A DNA stretch of 64,000 bases from Acinetobacter sp. YWS30-1 (GTDB lineage Bacteria > Pseudomonadota > Gammaproteobacteria > Pseudomonadales > Moraxellaceae). The stretch covers positions 2,480,001-2,544,000 of the forward strand of contig NZ_CP114606.1 in assembly GCF_033558715.1 (NCBI RefSeq). The letters run 5' to 3'. Under the pieces are notes generated by a model. The model was not told the DNA's origin, did no database searches, and worked only from the letters and a program-made list of their open reading frames with translations. A program made the position numbers and the translations under genes. Every line of letters starts with the position of its first letter. Position 1 is the stretch's first letter. Shown one piece after another: positions 8,438-18,243 of the stretch.

Positions 8438-10360
8438 TTACTCCACAATGTACCGGCCGCGTTCGGCAACGGCTGCTTTTACTAAGTCAACGAAAGCATC
8501 GATTGACATAGTACCCAAATTTTTTCCTGAGCGGGTACGGACATTCACAGTACCTTCCTCTACCTCACGGTCCCCAAGTACCAATAAGTAAGGAATACGC
8601 TCTAAAGTACGTTCACGAATCTTAAAGCCGATTTTCTCATTTCTCAAGTCAGAAATTGCACGAATTCCGTTTTCTTTAAGTTTCGCGACGACTGACTCAC
8701 AAGCCTCGGCTTGAGCATCAGTAATATTCATGACACACGCTTGCACTGGTGATAACCAAGGTGGCATAAAGCCCGCGTAGTGTTCAATCAGTATACCAAT
8801 AAAACGTTCGAAACTGCCAAGAATTGCACGGTGCAACATCACAGGCTGATCACGATCGTTGTCTTCAGTAACATAAGAAGCATCCAGACGTTCTGGAAGG
8901 TTGAAGTCACATTGAATGGTACCACACTGCCAGATTCGGCCTAAGCAGTCTTTCAATGAGAATTCGATCTTCGGACCGTAGAATGCACCTTCACCTGGTT
9001 GTAAATCCCAATCTAGGCCAGCAGCATCTAAAGCATCTGCCAAAGATTTTTCTGCCATATCCCAAAGTGCATCATCACCCACACGTTTTTCAGGACGTGT
9101 AGATAACTTCATTTGTACTTCTTCAAAGCCAAAATCTTTGTATACGTCTAGTGTCAATTTGATAAAGTCTGCAACTTCAGTACCGATTTGTTCTTTAGTA
9201 CAGAAAATATGCGCATCATCTTGGGTAAAACCACGTACACGCATGATGCCGTGTAAAGAACCCGATGGCTCGTTACGGTGACATGAACCAAACTCCGCTA
9301 AACGGATTGGAAGATCACGATATGATTTTAAGCCCTGGTTGAACACTTGCACGTGACAAGGACAGTTCATCGGTTTTACAGCGTAGTTACGGTTCTCTGA
9401 ATGAGTCGTAAACATGTTTTCAGCATAGTTCGCTGCGTGACCTGATTTTTCCCAAAGCGTGAAATCCACCACTTGTGGTGTACGGATTTCAAGGTAACCA
9501 TTTTCTTGCTGAACTTTACGCATGTATTGTTCAAGCACTTGGTAAATGGTCCAGCCGTTTGGATGCCAGAACACCATACCTGGTGCTTCTTCCTGCATAT
9601 GGAACAAGTCTAAGGCTTTACCAATTTTACGGTGATCGCGTTTTTCAGCTTCTTCAATACGCTTGATATAAGCTGCGAGCTGTTTCTTATCCGCCCAAGC
9701 TGTACCATAGATCCGTTGTAGCTGTTCGTTTTTCGCATCACCGCGCCAGTAAGCACCAGAGATTTTAGTCAGCTTGAATGATTTTAGGAATTTGGTATTT
9801 GGTACGTGCGGACCACGGCACATATCCAGATAGTCCTGATGGTAGTACAGGCCCATTTGAGTTTCTTCAGGCATGTCTGCGATCAGGCGCAATTTGTATT
9901 CTTCACCACGGGCTGTGAATTCTGCAATCACTTCATCACGCGGAGTCATTTTTTTCACGACATCATAGTCTTGATCGATGAGCTTTTTCATACGCTCTTC
10001 AATCGCAGCCATGTCATCTAAAGTAAATGGACGTGGCATCCAGATGTCATAGTAGAAACCTTCTTCAATGACTGGACCAATGACCATCTTTGCTTCTGGG
10101 AACAATTGCTTAACGGCATGACCCACCAAGTGTGCGCAAGAGTGACGAATAATTTCGACACCTTCTTCATCTTTAGGCGTGATGATTTGTAAGGTTGCGT
10201 CTTCAGTAATCAGATCGCACGCGTCCACTAGACGATCGTTTACACGACCTGCAACGGTATTTTTTGCAAGACCAGGACCGATGCTTTGAGCAACTTCCAT
10301 CACAGATACGGCGTGATCAAACTGTTTTTGATCGCCATTTGGCAAAGTGATAATTGGCAT
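8438..10360 (-). CDS. thrS: Threonine--tRNA ligase
   Basis: A 640-residue class IIa synthetase that charges tRNA-Thr in the cytoplasm. Domains in order: TGS (about 1-62), the N2 editing domain that removes Ser-tRNA-Thr (about 65-225; [16 protein letters not shown] carries the HxxxH site), the class II catalytic core (about 245-535) and the anticodon-binding domain (about 540-640). The zinc ligands are visible as the Cys in [10 protein letters not shown], the His in FTQDDAHIF and the His in [14 protein letters not shown]. Start at 10360 with AAGGA upstream. It forms an operon with infC. A gene-free leader of about 227 nt (10361-10587) precedes it; in E. coli such a leader is an autoregulatory operator, but I could not identify tRNA-like structure here. 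Confidence 0.98.
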   Translation of the reverse strand: MPIITLPNGDQKQFDHAVSVMEVAQSIGPGLAKNTVAGRVNDRLVDACDLITEDATLQIITPKDEEGVEIIRHSCAHLVGHAVKQLFPEAKMVIGPVIEEGFYYDIWMPRPFTLDDMAAIEERMKKLIDQDYDVVKKMTPRDEVIAEFTARGEEYKLRLIADMPEETQMGLYYHQDYLDMCRGPHVPNTKFLKSFKLTKISGAYWRGDAKNEQLQRIYGTAWADKKQLAAYIKRIEEAEKRDHRKIGKALDLFHMQEEAPGMVFWHPNGWTIYQVLEQYMRKVQQENGYLEIRTPQVVDFTLWEKSGHAANYAENMFTTHSENRNYAVKPMNCPCHVQVFNQGLKSYRDLPIRLAEFGSCHRNEPSGSLHGIMRVRGFTQDDAHIFCTKEQIGTEVADFIKLTLDVYKDFGFEEVQMKLSTRPEKRVGDDALWDMAEKSLADALDAAGLDWDLQPGEGAFYGPKIEFSLKDCLGRIWQCGTIQCDFNLPERLDASYVTEDNDRDQPVMLHRAILGSFERFIGILIEHYAGFMPPWLSPVQACVMNITDAQAEACESVVAKLKENGIRAISDLRNEKIGFKIRERTLERIPYLLVLGDREVEEGTVNVRTRSGKNLGTMSIDAFVDLVKAAVAERGRYIVE

Positions 10361-10587
10361 ATGAAATCCTTAAGGAGTGATGCCCCGTACCATGGAGCAT
10401 GTCACCGCGAGATTATGATCGAGGGAGAACCTCAAAAGATAAAAACGGTGGATAAATAAAAAATCGCCTAGAATTTTACACGGCTTGAGCCAATGATTAA
10501 ACCTTTTCCCTAATAAAAATAGGATTTATCACCAAAAAGTTCTTTTGAGCTGCAATGAGTTAAGATCATTATTCACTCAAGAATTAT

Positions 10588-11757
10588 TTATTCTCTAAAG
10601 GTTTGCCACGCTTCAAATTGCCTTTCAGCATAGACATACAAGTGAGAAAACTGGGGAATGATGGCTTCGCTTTGAGTTGGTCTTAAAAACACATAATCAT
10701 CGACTTTCAGTTCGCAAGATTTCGGTACCAGAACCATTTCCTGATTGCTACTGCATCCATATAAAACATGCAGCTGGCTTTTTTCTGGAAAATAATAGTC
10801 CGCCTGCCAGTAGCCACCATACACAAAAAGCGCTTTATGTTGATGCGGTAGATGATTCAGCATTTCCAGTCCGGGAATCTGGCTATAAGGCAGCACTTTT
10901 AAAATTGGTGTGGCGATCCACAAGGCACATTTTAAAGCTGAGAGATTGTCTAGATCAAAATCGCTGGGTTTAAGTAGCATGGAACCAAAAGCCAGATCAT
11001 TACAAATACTCTGCTGGCAATGCTGCATAAAGGTCGGACTGCCGCCACCGTTAAAACAAAGATTTTCATGCCATAAATCAGGAAATTGCTGTTGCAGCGT
11101 CATCTTGAATTTTTGATAAATCTGCTGTGATTGTTGATAACTTTTTTCAGGACTTTTAAGAATTTTTGGCAGTTTAGCTACATGCGCATCGTAGCCCATT
11201 AATCCGGAGAATTTTAGAGACAAAGGATGCTGCTGAATCAGCTTGAGTAGGGCTACGAACTGTTCCTGACTGCTTACTCCTCCGCGATGTAGACCCACGT
11301 CAATTTCAATATTCACATTCAGGCAGAGATTCAGACTTTGCGCGAGTTGCAGATATTGCTCCAGGCGTGCCTGACTATCGATCAGCCATTGAATTTTTGC
11401 TTGAGGATTTAAGCCCTTTTGACCAAACAAGCTCTGATAAAAGCGCTGCGCTGCATGAACCGGCATTGGCTTACCGAGTAGAATGTCCGCTTGCTCAAAT
11501 GCTCCGATAATTTCCCGAAGATGTGGCAGATGAAATACCATAAAACGCTGGGTATTCAGCTTTTCACTAGCGAATTGAAGCAACTCAGTACTGGACAGAG
11601 ATTTCACCACCAGACGAGGCTTTAACTGCGGAGGTAGTTTTGCCTGCACAACATCCAGATTATGCTGATACTGAACCAAATCCAGAATCAGTTGTGGTGT
11701 ACCTGTACCCTGCTGTTTTAGGTCTTGAGTCAATTGCTGAAAATAAGTTGATCGCAT
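10588..11757 (-). CDS. Fold-type III PLP enzyme (D-threonine aldolase / D-serine dehydratase-like)
   Basis: A 389-residue protein with an alanine-racemase-type N-terminal barrel followed by a C-terminal beta domain. The segment RLVVKSLSSTELLQ around residue 50 holds the probable PLP-binding Lys. NIEIDVGLHRGGV and LCFNGGGSPTF are the barrel strands that bind metal and phosphate in the DSD1 / amino-acid deaminase-aldolase group. The C-terminal segment FLRPTQSEAIIP replaces the metal-ligand region of true D-Thr aldolases. It lies 12 nt after a flavoprotein oxidase gene in the same direction, so the two probably act in one pathway. Substrate unknown; the family assignment is firmer than the reaction. 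Confidence 0.85.
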   Translation of the reverse strand: MRSTYFQQLTQDLKQQGTGTPQLILDLVQYQHNLDVVQAKLPPQLKPRLVVKSLSSTELLQFASEKLNTQRFMVFHLPHLREIIGAFEQADILLGKPMPVHAAQRFYQSLFGQKGLNPQAKIQWLIDSQARLEQYLQLAQSLNLCLNVNIEIDVGLHRGGVSSQEQFVALLKLIQQHPLSLKFSGLMGYDAHVAKLPKILKSPEKSYQQSQQIYQKFKMTLQQQFPDLWHENLCFNGGGSPTFMQHCQQSICNDLAFGSMLLKPSDFDLDNLSALKCALWIATPILKVLPYSQIPGLEMLNHLPHQHKALFVYGGYWQADYYFPEKSQLHVLYGCSSNQEMVLVPKSCELKVDDYVFLRPTQSEAIIPQFSHLYVYAERQFEAWQTFRE

Positions 11758-11769
11758 CTTTTACTCCTG

Positions 11770-13052
11770 CTACTTAGCCAGAAACAGTTGTTTCAAGTAG
11801 AGATTCAGCCATTTTTTCTGCGGATCCAGTTGCTGACGTAGCGCCACAAATTCAGGCCATTTTGGATATAAATCACGCAGTGATGCAGCATGCATGTTAT
11901 GCAATTTCCCCCAATGCGGTCGCCCCTGATATTTCTGAAAAATCGGTTCCACTAGATTAAAAATGACGTGATAATCCTGCTTATAAAACTGATGGATAGA
12001 AATTGAAACTGAATCCCGCTGATAAAACGGACTGAGCCAGATGTCATCCGCTTTGACATAACGAAACTCGATCGGAAAGAACATCGGCACACGATGCTGC
12101 CTTAAACAATGCAGCACTTCTTCCAGACACTGCAAGCCTAGTTCGACCGGAATCTGATATTCCATTTCATTAAATCGGGTATTACGCGGTGTGGGGAAAA
12201 TCTGACTGGACCAATCCACAAAACAGGTCGGTTTGACAAAAACACCGAGCAGCTTTTGCAGATAAGGATTGGTAGATGGCAATAACCGTGTCAATTCAGA
12301 ACATAACATCAGTAAACTGTCTTCTGATGGCCAGCTTTCTTTTCTTGGCTGAATGCATTCATCCGTTTCATCCAGCGTTTTCAGCATGACCTGATCAGCA
12401 TGTAAAAATGCCCAAAACTCAATATGCCGATGCTGATGTTTCCATTGATCGATATTGGAAAATATGTCTTTTAACGGACACAACCGGATCTGTTCTTTTA
12501 ATTTATAACGCGGCCGATTTTGCAGGGTGATTTTGGTGAGTATTCCAAAACCGCCTAGTGCCACCCGCCCCGCCTGAAAAATTTCCGTATTTTGCTGCTC
12601 ATCACATTGTAATAATTCGCCATCTGCAGTCAGTAATTCAAAGCCTTGAACGAAAGCAGATAAACACGGTAAATCAATTCCCGTGCCATGCGTACCGGTC
12701 GAGATTGCACCCGCCAGACTTTGCTGATCAATATCGCCTTGGTTGATCAAAGCCTGATTAAGAGGAACTAGATATTTACCCAACTCATATAAACGCGTAC
12801 CTGCCTGTACAGTACATTGAGCTGTCGCTTCATCTGCATCTATCACGCCTTTGAAATGATCCAGACGAATCAAGACCTCATCGGTTTTAGCTAGTGCACT
12901 GAATGAATGTCCTGCACCCACCACACGAATCTGCGCATGTGACTTCACCAGATTTTGCAATTCATTAATTTCTTTAGGCTCAAAAATTTGAGGAGAACTG
13001 TACTGGCTTCCTGACCAGTTGCGCCATGTTGCATCCGCCTGTTGTATTTCAT
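11770..13052 (-). CDS. FAD-linked aldonolactone-oxidase-like protein, start region apparently frameshifted
   Basis: A VAO/PCMH-fold flavoprotein of about 425 residues resembling D-arabinono-1,4-lactone oxidase. The FAD domain shows RVVGAGHSFSALA and GAISTGTHGTGIDLPCLSAF; the C-terminal domain ends GRPHWGKLHNMHA, the conserved HWxK-like site of aldonolactone oxidases. Reading upstream of the first usable start (TTG at 12960), the frame still encodes the conserved N-terminus TWRNWSGSQYSSPQIFEP, back to an in-frame TAG at 13072-13074 with no ATG, GTG or TTG. A well-placed AAGGA (13059-13063) and ATG (13050-13052) are one base out of frame. One lost base right after the ATG would explain this, giving a pseudogene, a sequencing error or recoding. 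Operon partner: the PLP enzyme 12 nt downstream. Confidence 0.8.
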
Positions 13053-13293
13053 TATTATTCCTTGGCTGAGGCTATATTTAACACCCATTTAGAGTAAAAT
13101 ACCTAAAAAGGCAAATATGGGAACCCATAGGTTCAAAAAAATCGGTGCTTAAAAATAATTTTATTAATATTCAATTATTTAAATTTTTAAAATTATACAT
13201 TCGCACTCGACTAAAGCATAACTGCAAGACTTCCAAGAATTGCATATCTTTTTTAACAGGATATGAAAAATAAATATAGAACGGAGTTTTACA

Positions 13294-14937
13294 ATGGTTA
13301 AGGCATACGATGAATTACCGCGCACCCCTGCCAATTTTGTAGCGCTGTCACCTTTACGCTATCTCGATCGCGCGGCTTATATCTACCCGAATCAAAATGC
13401 GATCATTCATGGTAAGCGTCGTATTACCTGGCGTGAAAAATACAATCGTTGCCGTCAGTTTGCCCACCAGCTCCAGAATTTAGGCATCGGTAAAAATGAC
13501 ACCGTTTCAGTTTTACTGCCAAACGTACCTGCGATGATCGAAGCACACTTTGCTGTGCCAATGGCGGGTGCGGTCCTGAATACCTTAAATACCCGTCTGG
13601 ATGCCAAAACATTGGCGTTCATGCTGGAACATGCTGAGACCAAAGTACTGCTGGTCGATCCAGAATTTTCTGCAGTTGCAACAGAAGCTTTGGCTCTGGT
13701 TCCACAGCAAGACATTTATGTGATTGACGTGGCTGATGAGGAATTTGAGGGTGAAGATACCCGTATCGGCCAGATTGAATATGAAGACTGGCTGGCTCAA
13801 GGCGATGCCAATTTTGAATGGCATTTACCGGATGATGAATGGAATGCGATTAGCCTGAACTACACTTCTGGAACCACAGGTAACCCGAAAGGCGTGGTTT
13901 ACCATCACCGTGGCGCCTATATTAATGCAGCCAGTAATATCATTGCTTGTGGCATGATGCCACGTGCCACTTACTTATGGACCTTACCGCTGTTCCACTG
14001 TAATGGCTGGTGCTTTGCCTGGACCATGGCAGCCAATGGTGGTACGAACGTCTGCTTACGTAAAGTTGATCCGGAACTGATCTTTAAACTCATTGCTGAA
14101 CATAAAGTGGATTATTTCTGCGGTGCACCCATTGTGCTGTCGATGCTGATCAATACCCCTGAAGAGAAAAAGACCAAGTTTGATCACCGCGTAGAAGTGA
14201 TGGTGGCGGGTGCTGCGCCTCCCGCTGCAATCATTGAAGGCATGCGCAATATCGGTATCAATGTAACTCACGTCTATGGCTTGACCGAGACCTATGGCCC
14301 TTCTGCGCTCTGTGCGTCTCAGGCAGGCTGGTCAGATCTGTCAATTCAGGAGCAGGCACAACTGCATTCTCGTCAAGGTGTACCATATCCACTGCAAGAT
14401 GGCATGAAAGTGCTTGATCCTGACACTATGCAGGAAGTGCCACATGATGGTCAGACCATGGGTGAAATCATGTTCCGTGGCAACATCGTCATGAAAGGTT
14501 ATTTAAAGAATCCGGAAGCAACTGCAGAAGCCTTTGCCGGTGGCTGGTTCCATACTGGCGATCTGGCAGTATGCCAACCTGATGGTTATGCAAAAATAAC
14601 TGACCGCTCTAAAGATGTGATTATTTCGGGTGGTGAAAACATTTCATCGCTGGAAGTGGAAGAAGTGCTCTATCAGCATCCTGCTATTCTCACGGCAGCC
14701 GTGGTGGCAAAACCAGATCCTCGCTGGCAGGAAGTGCCATGTGCCTTTGTCGAACTGAAAGTAGGACAAACTGCCACAGCAGAAGAGATTATCGAATTCT
14801 GCAAGCAACATCTGGCACGTTTTAAAGTACCTAAAGATGTGGTGATTACCGAGATTCCAAAAACTTCAACCGGGAAATTGCAGAAATTTATCCTGCGTGA
14901 CTGGGCCAAAGAACGCTCAACGGGTGAATTTTCTTAA
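13294..14937 (+). CDS. Acyl-CoA synthetase (AMP-forming), AlkK/DmdB-like
   Basis: A 547-residue ANL-superfamily ligase that activates a carboxylic acid with ATP and CoA. Motifs in order: phosphate loop YTSGTTGNPKGVVYHHR (about residue 190), GLTETYGPS (about 330), WFHTGDLAV (about 413), ITDRSKDVIISGGENIS with the hinge (about 430) and the catalytic C-terminal Lys in TSTGKLQKF (about 530). The overall sequence resembles medium-chain fatty acyl-CoA ligases (AlkK) and methylmercaptopropionate-CoA ligases. Ribosome site ACGGAG 7 nt before the ATG. It is transcribed alone and divergently from the flavoprotein oxidase across a 240-nt gap. Exact chain-length preference cannot be read from sequence. 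Confidence 0.92.
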   Translation: MVKAYDELPRTPANFVALSPLRYLDRAAYIYPNQNAIIHGKRRITWREKYNRCRQFAHQLQNLGIGKNDTVSVLLPNVPAMIEAHFAVPMAGAVLNTLNTRLDAKTLAFMLEHAETKVLLVDPEFSAVATEALALVPQQDIYVIDVADEEFEGEDTRIGQIEYEDWLAQGDANFEWHLPDDEWNAISLNYTSGTTGNPKGVVYHHRGAYINAASNIIACGMMPRATYLWTLPLFHCNGWCFAWTMAANGGTNVCLRKVDPELIFKLIAEHKVDYFCGAPIVLSMLINTPEEKKTKFDHRVEVMVAGAAPPAAIIEGMRNIGINVTHVYGLTETYGPSALCASQAGWSDLSIQEQAQLHSRQGVPYPLQDGMKVLDPDTMQEVPHDGQTMGEIMFRGNIVMKGYLKNPEATAEAFAGGWFHTGDLAVCQPDGYAKITDRSKDVIISGGENISSLEVEEVLYQHPAILTAAVVAKPDPRWQEVPCAFVELKVGQTATAEEIIEFCKQHLARFKVPKDVVITEIPKTSTGKLQKFILRDWAKERSTGEFS

Positions 14938-15157
14938 TTTATTAAGACTGTAATATCTAGCTCCACTCCTGAATTTTATTTTTAATAGTGAAAAAAGAAA
15001 AATTTGGTGAGTGGGGTTTTTTTATATTCAGAATAAAGGCAATTAGTTTATTTAAGTGCTGATTAAGGTTCTTATCCTGAAAGATGCCTTACCAAATTAA
15101 AGATACAGAATGCGATCAATCAATGAGGTCCACATCTACGTGCTTATTTTTAGGCAA

Positions 15158-15190
15158 TAAAAAACCCCAAGACTTAATATGCTTGGGGTT
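15158..15190 (-). terminator. Intrinsic terminator after tRNA-Leu
   Basis: The stem AACCCCAAG (15163-15171) / CTTGGGGTT (15182-15190), followed on the reverse strand by a T-run, lies 12 nt after the tRNA 3' end. The remaining gap 14938-15157 after the ligase gene shows no gene. Confidence 0.85.
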
Positions 15191-15201
15191 CTTCAGAATC
15201 T

Positions 15202-15288
15202 TGGTCCCGAGGGTCGGACTCGAACCGACACGTCATCTCTGACAGCGGATTTTGAGTCCGCCGCGTCTACCAATTTCACCACCTCGGG
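15202..15288 (-). tRNA. tRNA-Leu (anticodon CAA)
   Basis: The reverse strand folds as a class II tRNA of 87 nt including an encoded CCA. The acceptor stem CCCGAGG pairs with CCTCGGG, followed by discriminator A and CCA. The anticodon arm GCGGA-CTCAAAA-TCCGC places CAA at positions 34-36. A long variable arm (TGTCAGAGATGACG region) and the T-arm with GGTTCGAGTCC are present. The long variable arm and A73 are leucine identity features. It reads UUG codons. Confidence 0.95.
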
Positions 15289-15302
15289 AGTGGATGACGG
15301 CT

Positions 15303-15330
15303 ATATTACTCTGTTTCAAAAACTTGTCAA
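15303..15330 (-). promoter_or_regulatory. Sigma-70 promoter of tRNA-Leu
   Basis: On the reverse strand TTGACA (15325-15330) and TAATAT (15303-15308) are separated by 16 nt. It predicts transcription starting about 8 nt upstream of the mature tRNA 5' end. Confidence 0.75.
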
Positions 15331-15455
15331 CGCAGAAAAAACACATTTGCCTAATTTTAAAACAATTCTTATTTTTTTGTTTTATAATCGAGCAATTCCC
15401 GCCATAAAAAAGAAAAAAGTTTATACTAGCTGCAGTTTTTTTATCGTAAATTGTC

Positions 15456-16490
15456 ATGCAACTTTCTGATTTTAGTTTCGATCTCCCTGATGAGCTGATT
15501 GCTCGCTATCCTCTTGAACAACGTAGTGCTTCCCGCCTGTTACACCTTGATGCACATGGCCAATATCACGATCACCAGTTCACCGATATTCTGGATTTAT
15601 TGAATGAAGGCGATTTGCTGGTTCTGAACGATACCAAAGTGATGAAAGCGCGCCTGAAAGGTAAACGTGCCTCTGGTGGTGCAGTTGAAGTACTGGTTGA
15701 GCGTATGATGGATCAGTTCATTGCGCATTGTCATATCAAGGCCAGCAATACACCTAAAGCCGGTGCAGAATTATTTATTGGTCCAGATGAAGTCAAAGTC
15801 ACCGTTCAAGGCCGTCATGAAAATCTGTTTATTGTCGAGTTTTCTCAGCCGATTCTGGATGTTTTAGACAAATACGGCGCGCTACCAATTCCACCCTATT
15901 TCAACCGTGAAGCGGAAGAGATTGATACGGTTCGTTATCAAACCGTTTTCAATGATCCGACAAAACTGGCCAGCGTTGCTGCTCCTACCGCTTCCCTGCA
16001 CTTCGATGAAGAATTGCTGAAGAAACTGGAAGAAAAAGGCATTCAGAAAACCTTTGTGACCTTGCATGTCGGTGCAGGTACTTTCCTGCCAGTTCGTACC
16101 AATAATATCGAAAACCATATCATGCACAGCGAATGGTGTCAGGTATCGGATGAATCCATGGAATTGATCAAAGCCACCAAAGCACGTGGTAATAAAGTGA
16201 TTGCTGTGGGTACGACCGCAACCCGTGCGACCGAAAGTGCGGCTCAGGCCAATGGTGGTGAACTAAAAGGCTGGACCGGTGATACTCAAATCTTCATCTA
16301 CCCAGGTTATCAGTTCAAAGTGGTGGATCGTCTAATCACCAACTTCCATTTACCGGAATCTACCCTGCTCATGCTGGTTTCGGCTCTATCTAACCGCGAA
16401 AACATCCTGAATGCTTACAAGCACGCGGTTGAAAGCAAATACCGCTTCTTCAGTTATGGCGATGCCATGCTGATTGATCAAGCGCAATAA
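15456..16490 (+). CDS. queA: S-adenosylmethionine:tRNA ribosyltransferase-isomerase
   Basis: A 344-residue enzyme that transfers and isomerises the ribosyl moiety of SAM onto 7-aminomethyl-7-deazaguanine in tRNA, making epoxyqueuosine. The N-terminus [20 protein letters not shown], the segment [15 protein letters not shown], the core [13 protein letters not shown] and the C-terminal [17 protein letters not shown] are diagnostic. Length is typical. The other queuosine gene, tgt, lies 3 kb downstream on the same strand, with three non-queuosine genes in between; in many proteobacteria queA-tgt-yajC-secD-secF are contiguous, so this looks like an interrupted version of that cluster. A TATAAT-like hexamer lies about 70 nt upstream. 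Confidence 0.97.
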   Translation: MQLSDFSFDLPDELIARYPLEQRSASRLLHLDAHGQYHDHQFTDILDLLNEGDLLVLNDTKVMKARLKGKRASGGAVEVLVERMMDQFIAHCHIKASNTPKAGAELFIGPDEVKVTVQGRHENLFIVEFSQPILDVLDKYGALPIPPYFNREAEEIDTVRYQTVFNDPTKLASVAAPTASLHFDEELLKKLEEKGIQKTFVTLHVGAGTFLPVRTNNIENHIMHSEWCQVSDESMELIKATKARGNKVIAVGTTATRATESAAQANGGELKGWTGDTQIFIYPGYQFKVVDRLITNFHLPESTLLMLVSALSNRENILNAYKHAVESKYRFFSYGDAMLIDQAQ

Positions 16491-16508
16491 CCAACAGGAA
16501 CCGTCCCG

Positions 16509-17537
16509 ATGCCGATCGAGTCTGTGCAGCATTCCATTCATATTCGACGTAAGAAAAATGAAGTGGTGTTTCGCAATATCGCCCGGCTCTGGGATCTGGG
16601 TCGTCAGGCCAAAAGCTATCAGGAATTATTGGATGGCTTGCACCCCTGGAATGGCCCAATTAGCTTAAAATTTGAAAATAATTTACCGCTTGCTCTGGCC
16701 GGAATCGGACTCTTTCTGATTGGCTGCATCTTTGTAGCGCCTGCCAATATCTGGATGCAAAGCGGTGTTTTCTTTGGATGCCTATTGGTATTCTGGGCTT
16801 ATATCAGCTATGAACATCGAAAGCCACTGGATGAAGTCATTCGTTATCTGGAAGATGAGGCGCTCGCCAAAAAATACCAGCTGGCTTTTCAGAGGCAGCC
16901 ACAACATATTTCTATTCCACTGAATCCCCTACATTTTATTAGCCATTTAAAACGTCTTTTTCCGGTATTTAATCAAGGCTCTCTGAGTAATGAAATTTCA
17001 CGCTATGCCAGCACTGTCTGGGAAGATGAAGATGGTCAACAACATCAGGTTCTGGTCTTTCAATATCATTATGTGCATGAAGTTCAGGTACGCAATAAGG
17101 AAGGTCAACCGGTCAAACTGACCCAGGTACATAAAGACCTTTGGGGGGTATTTGTTTTTGATGTTCAGATTCAGGGGCTAGCCGTGACTACCTCCAGAAA
17201 GAAATTTCATTATCCTTATGCTTATCCCTGGCACAGCAGCGACATTCGCACCAACCAGAAGTTAAATTTCTTTGGCAGTGATCCGATGCAAATGGCCAAA
17301 ATGCTCACGCCTGGTTTTGTACTTCGACTAGCGGACTTTTTTGAACAGCGTCAGGGCGATTTATTGTTTCACCCGGAAAGCCATATACTCTGCTATCTGG
17401 GACCACATGATTTATTTGAGGTATCCAGTAAACACGATAAAATTAGCGATATTTCCACATTGCGTGGCCATCTCAGAACGTTTAAATTAATAGAATTGGA
17501 AAAGTTACATACTGATCTGACGCAATTTTTAAAATAA
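16509..17537 (+). CDS. DUF3137-type membrane protein, LemA partner
   Basis: A 342-residue protein with a soluble N-terminal part, two adjacent membrane helices (residues about 58-75 and 80-97) and a large C-terminal domain. It starts 18 nt after queA and is followed 25 nt later by lemA, an arrangement common for DUF3137 proteins. The C-terminal domain contains FQYHYVHEVQVRNKEG and VTTSRKKFHYPYAY, fitting a beta-rich domain. Its function is unknown; LemA/DUF3137 pairs are often linked with envelope stress. Family placement rests partly on the LemA context. Confidence 0.7.
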   Translation: MPIESVQHSIHIRRKKNEVVFRNIARLWDLGRQAKSYQELLDGLHPWNGPISLKFENNLPLALAGIGLFLIGCIFVAPANIWMQSGVFFGCLLVFWAYISYEHRKPLDEVIRYLEDEALAKKYQLAFQRQPQHISIPLNPLHFISHLKRLFPVFNQGSLSNEISRYASTVWEDEDGQQHQVLVFQYHYVHEVQVRNKEGQPVKLTQVHKDLWGVFVFDVQIQGLAVTTSRKKFHYPYAYPWHSSDIRTNQKLNFFGSDPMQMAKMLTPGFVLRLADFFEQRQGDLLFHPESHILCYLGPHDLFEVSSKHDKISDISTLRGHLRTFKLIELEKLHTDLTQFLK

Positions 17538-17562
17538 TTATTTTTTTCTGGGGACTACTTTT

Positions 17563-18132
17563 ATGGGATTTTTTGTTTTTGTCATTATCCCGCTTCTGGT
17601 CATTATTGCCATTATCATGATTCGTAACAGCATTGTGCGTCATCATAACTCCACTATTCGTGCATGGTCCGATGTCGCCAGCTATGAGCGGCAAAAACTA
17701 AAAATCCTGGATGGTCTGCAACCTCTGGTTGAGCAATATTCCAGTTTTGAAAAAGGGACTTTAGAGAAAGTTACTGAACTGCGCCAGAACATTATGAACC
17801 TGAATATTCAGGATGCCGATATTGCCCAGTTACAACGGGTTGAAAACTTGAATAAAGAACTAATGCGCAGCCTGAATGTGGTGATTGAAAACTACCCTGA
17901 ACTGAAAGCAAATGACATTTACCTGAAAATGATGAATGAAATTGAAGAACAGAATGAAAATGTCGGTGCTGCAATTACCATCTACAACCGCAATGTTGAA
18001 CTCTTCAATAATCAGATCCAGATTTTCCCGCATAATATTATCAATAACATGTTCCTCAAAAAGAAAGCAGTACGCCCTTTCCGTGACCAGACCGTGAGTC
18101 AGAACTTTGACTATCGTCCGAACTTTCACTGA
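17563..18132 (+). CDS. LemA family protein
   Basis: A 189-residue protein with one N-terminal membrane helix (residues about 3-20) and a long helical coiled body. The sequence NSIVRHHNSTIRAWSDVASY followed by QKLKILDGLQPLVEQYSSFE matches the LemA helix pair (usually NxLVxxxNxVxxAWSxIDVxLKRR), and VGAAITIYNRNVELFNNQIQ matches its C-terminal conserved helix with YN. LemA proteins face the periplasm or outer leaflet; their molecular role is unsettled. Co-transcribed with the DUF3137-like gene. Confidence 0.9.
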   Translation: MGFFVFVIIPLLVIIAIIMIRNSIVRHHNSTIRAWSDVASYERQKLKILDGLQPLVEQYSSFEKGTLEKVTELRQNIMNLNIQDADIAQLQRVENLNKELMRSLNVVIENYPELKANDIYLKMMNEIEEQNENVGAAITIYNRNVELFNNQIQIFPHNIINNMFLKKKAVRPFRDQTVSQNFDYRPNFH

Positions 18133-18243
18133 GAAAAATCATTACATTTTATAGTTTTTGATTTGCAATACATTGGCTTATGATGCAATAGCGAGAGATA
18201 AAGCAATACACTTATAAAAACCCAATAAAAAGAATAAAAAATC

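Noticed and set aside
10361..10587. A tRNA-like autoregulatory operator in the thrS leader
   Set aside because: I could not find anticodon-like arms in this 227-nt stretch, so nothing specific is claimed.
15179..15469. Open frames across the tRNA-Leu region
   Set aside because: The tRNA and its promoter and terminator explain this stretch.
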